Shown: piece after piece, positions 23,496-23,928 of the stretch
Layout of the letters: each line of letters begins with the position of its first letter
How positions within the stretch are numbered: position 1 is the first letter of the stretch
NCBI GenBank assembly: GCA_946480465.1
Contig: CAMLJY010000079.1
Span: 1 to 23,928 of the forward strand
Length of the DNA stretch: 23,928 nt
DNA from: an uncultured Burkholderiales bacterium
Lineage (GTDB): Bacteria > Pseudomonadota > Gammaproteobacteria > Burkholderiales > Burkholderiaceae
Direction: 5' to 3'
Position numbers and translations under genes: made by a program
The notes under the pieces: model-generated
Told to the model about the DNA's origin: nothing
Databases searched by the model: none
What the model saw: the letters and a program-made list of their open reading frames with translations, nothing else

Positions 23496-23726
23496 GAGCG
23501 GCCCGGGGTGCGGCCACGGCGGGCCGAGTCCGGCGGTCGGTCCCTGGGGGACCGACTCCGTTGCGGTCCTCGGCCCGGGGGCGCGCCGTCCATTTAGCTT
23601 CGCTCGCTGCGCTCGCTTCGCACAGCGCCGGCGAGTCAGTCTACGAAGCTCGCTTCGCTCGCCGCCCCCGGGCCTGCGGTCCTCACCGCCTCCCAGGGCC
23701 CACCGTGGCCGCACCCCGGGCCGCTC
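23496..23726. repeat. Nested inverted-repeat element with 30-bp arms
   Basis: Left arm 23496-23525 and right arm 23697-23726 are reverse complements at 29 of 30 positions, separated by 171 bp. Inside are a second pair (GGCCCGGGGGCG 23572-23583 and CGCCCCCGGGCC 23663-23674), a perfect hairpin GTCGGTCCC-tgg-GGGACCGAC (23536-23556), a direct repeat TGCGGTCCTC (23562-23571, 23675-23684), and CGCTCGCT/TTCGCTCG-rich text in the centre. No open frame resembling a transposase is present, so it could be a MITE-like or REP-composite element. Its function is unknown. Confidence 0.7.
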
Positions 23727-23928
23727 TCCTGCCGAGTCGTGGCGTGCGCTGCCTCCGGCGTCCTCCGCGTGGTCCGCAACGCTCGTCCCCGCCTGCGGGG
23801 GCCCACCGTGCCTGCACTCCGACCATTGTTCGTGCACATGCGGTGGCACGCGCTTCTTCGAAGTCCTCGTTGACTCGCAAAGGCGCGGGCGGGCAGGCCG
23901 CAGCGCGCGTGGGAGGCGCCGGGCTTGA

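Larger units (their letters stand above)
23380..23928. other. Non-coding, repeat-rich tail
   Basis: No convincing gene. A plus-strand open frame from 23446 to the window end translates to Arg/Ser/Pro-rich text and is explained by the repeat structure below. The stretch holds a hairpin at 23412-23437, the nested inverted repeat at 23496-23726, and a further partial copy of its right arm (GGGCCCACCGTG at 23799-23810, also at 23696-23707). Its right limit is outside the window. Confidence 0.6.

Noticed and set aside
23446..23928. 160-codon plus-strand open frame at the window end
   Set aside because: Its translation is Arg/Ser/Pro-rich and follows the inverted repeats and CGCTCG-type repeats; there is no domain or ribosome site. 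Treated as non-coding.

Overview
The window is high-GC DNA from a motile, flagellated betaproteobacterium, most likely order Burkholderiales (Leptothrix/Rubrivivax/Comamonadaceae-like). This rests on gene order, the style of FliH, FliK and FliN, and codon use, not on any database comparison.

Layout. (1) 1-1306: the 3' part of fliG (cut by the window edge) and fliH, which overlap. (2) 1307-6883: a 5.6 kb block with no recognisable flagellar gene, sitting between fliH and fliI, which are normally adjacent. It holds a decayed gene remnant, a minus-strand TetR regulator, and a plus-strand set: an exported DUF6544/DUF6920-like protein, a [2Fe-2S] subunit and a molybdopterin subunit of an isoquinoline-1-oxidoreductase/xanthine-dehydrogenase-type enzyme, and a small membrane protein. 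Two GTACC-N4-GGTAC sites, 29 bp apart, lie between tetR and the DUF6544-like gene and look like its operators. (3) 6884-15321: the fli cluster resumes as fliI, fliJ, fliK, fliL, fliM, fliN, fliO, fliP, fliQ, fliR, all on the plus strand and all apparently intact. It covers the export ATPase and its coiled-coil partner, hook-length control, the stator-linked FliL, the C-ring switch and the export gate. fliM-N-O-P are coupled by overlaps. Longer gaps with GC-rich hairpins or a palindromic repeat separate fliK/fliL and fliL/fliM. (4) 15426-23379: four signalling genes on the same strand: an HDOD protein, a membrane-anchored GGDEF+EAL protein with all the key motifs, a paralogous HAMP/GGDEF diguanylate cyclase with a periplasmic sensor region, and a 1032-residue zinc-ribbon / class III cyclase-like / STAND-ATPase / TPR-like protein. 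The two GGDEF proteins share a shortened GAF-like domain and a 130-bp stretch with only three mismatches. (5) 23380-23928: no convincing gene. It contains a candidate terminator and a nested inverted-repeat element with 30-bp arms (29/30 matching).

How it fits together: regions 1 and 3 build the switch, export apparatus and hook. Region 4 probably sets or reads c-di-GMP and other signals that control motility, which is an inference from adjacency. Region 2 looks like a metabolic cargo cassette placed inside the flagellar operon. No tRNA, rRNA, transposase, integrase or CRISPR array was seen.
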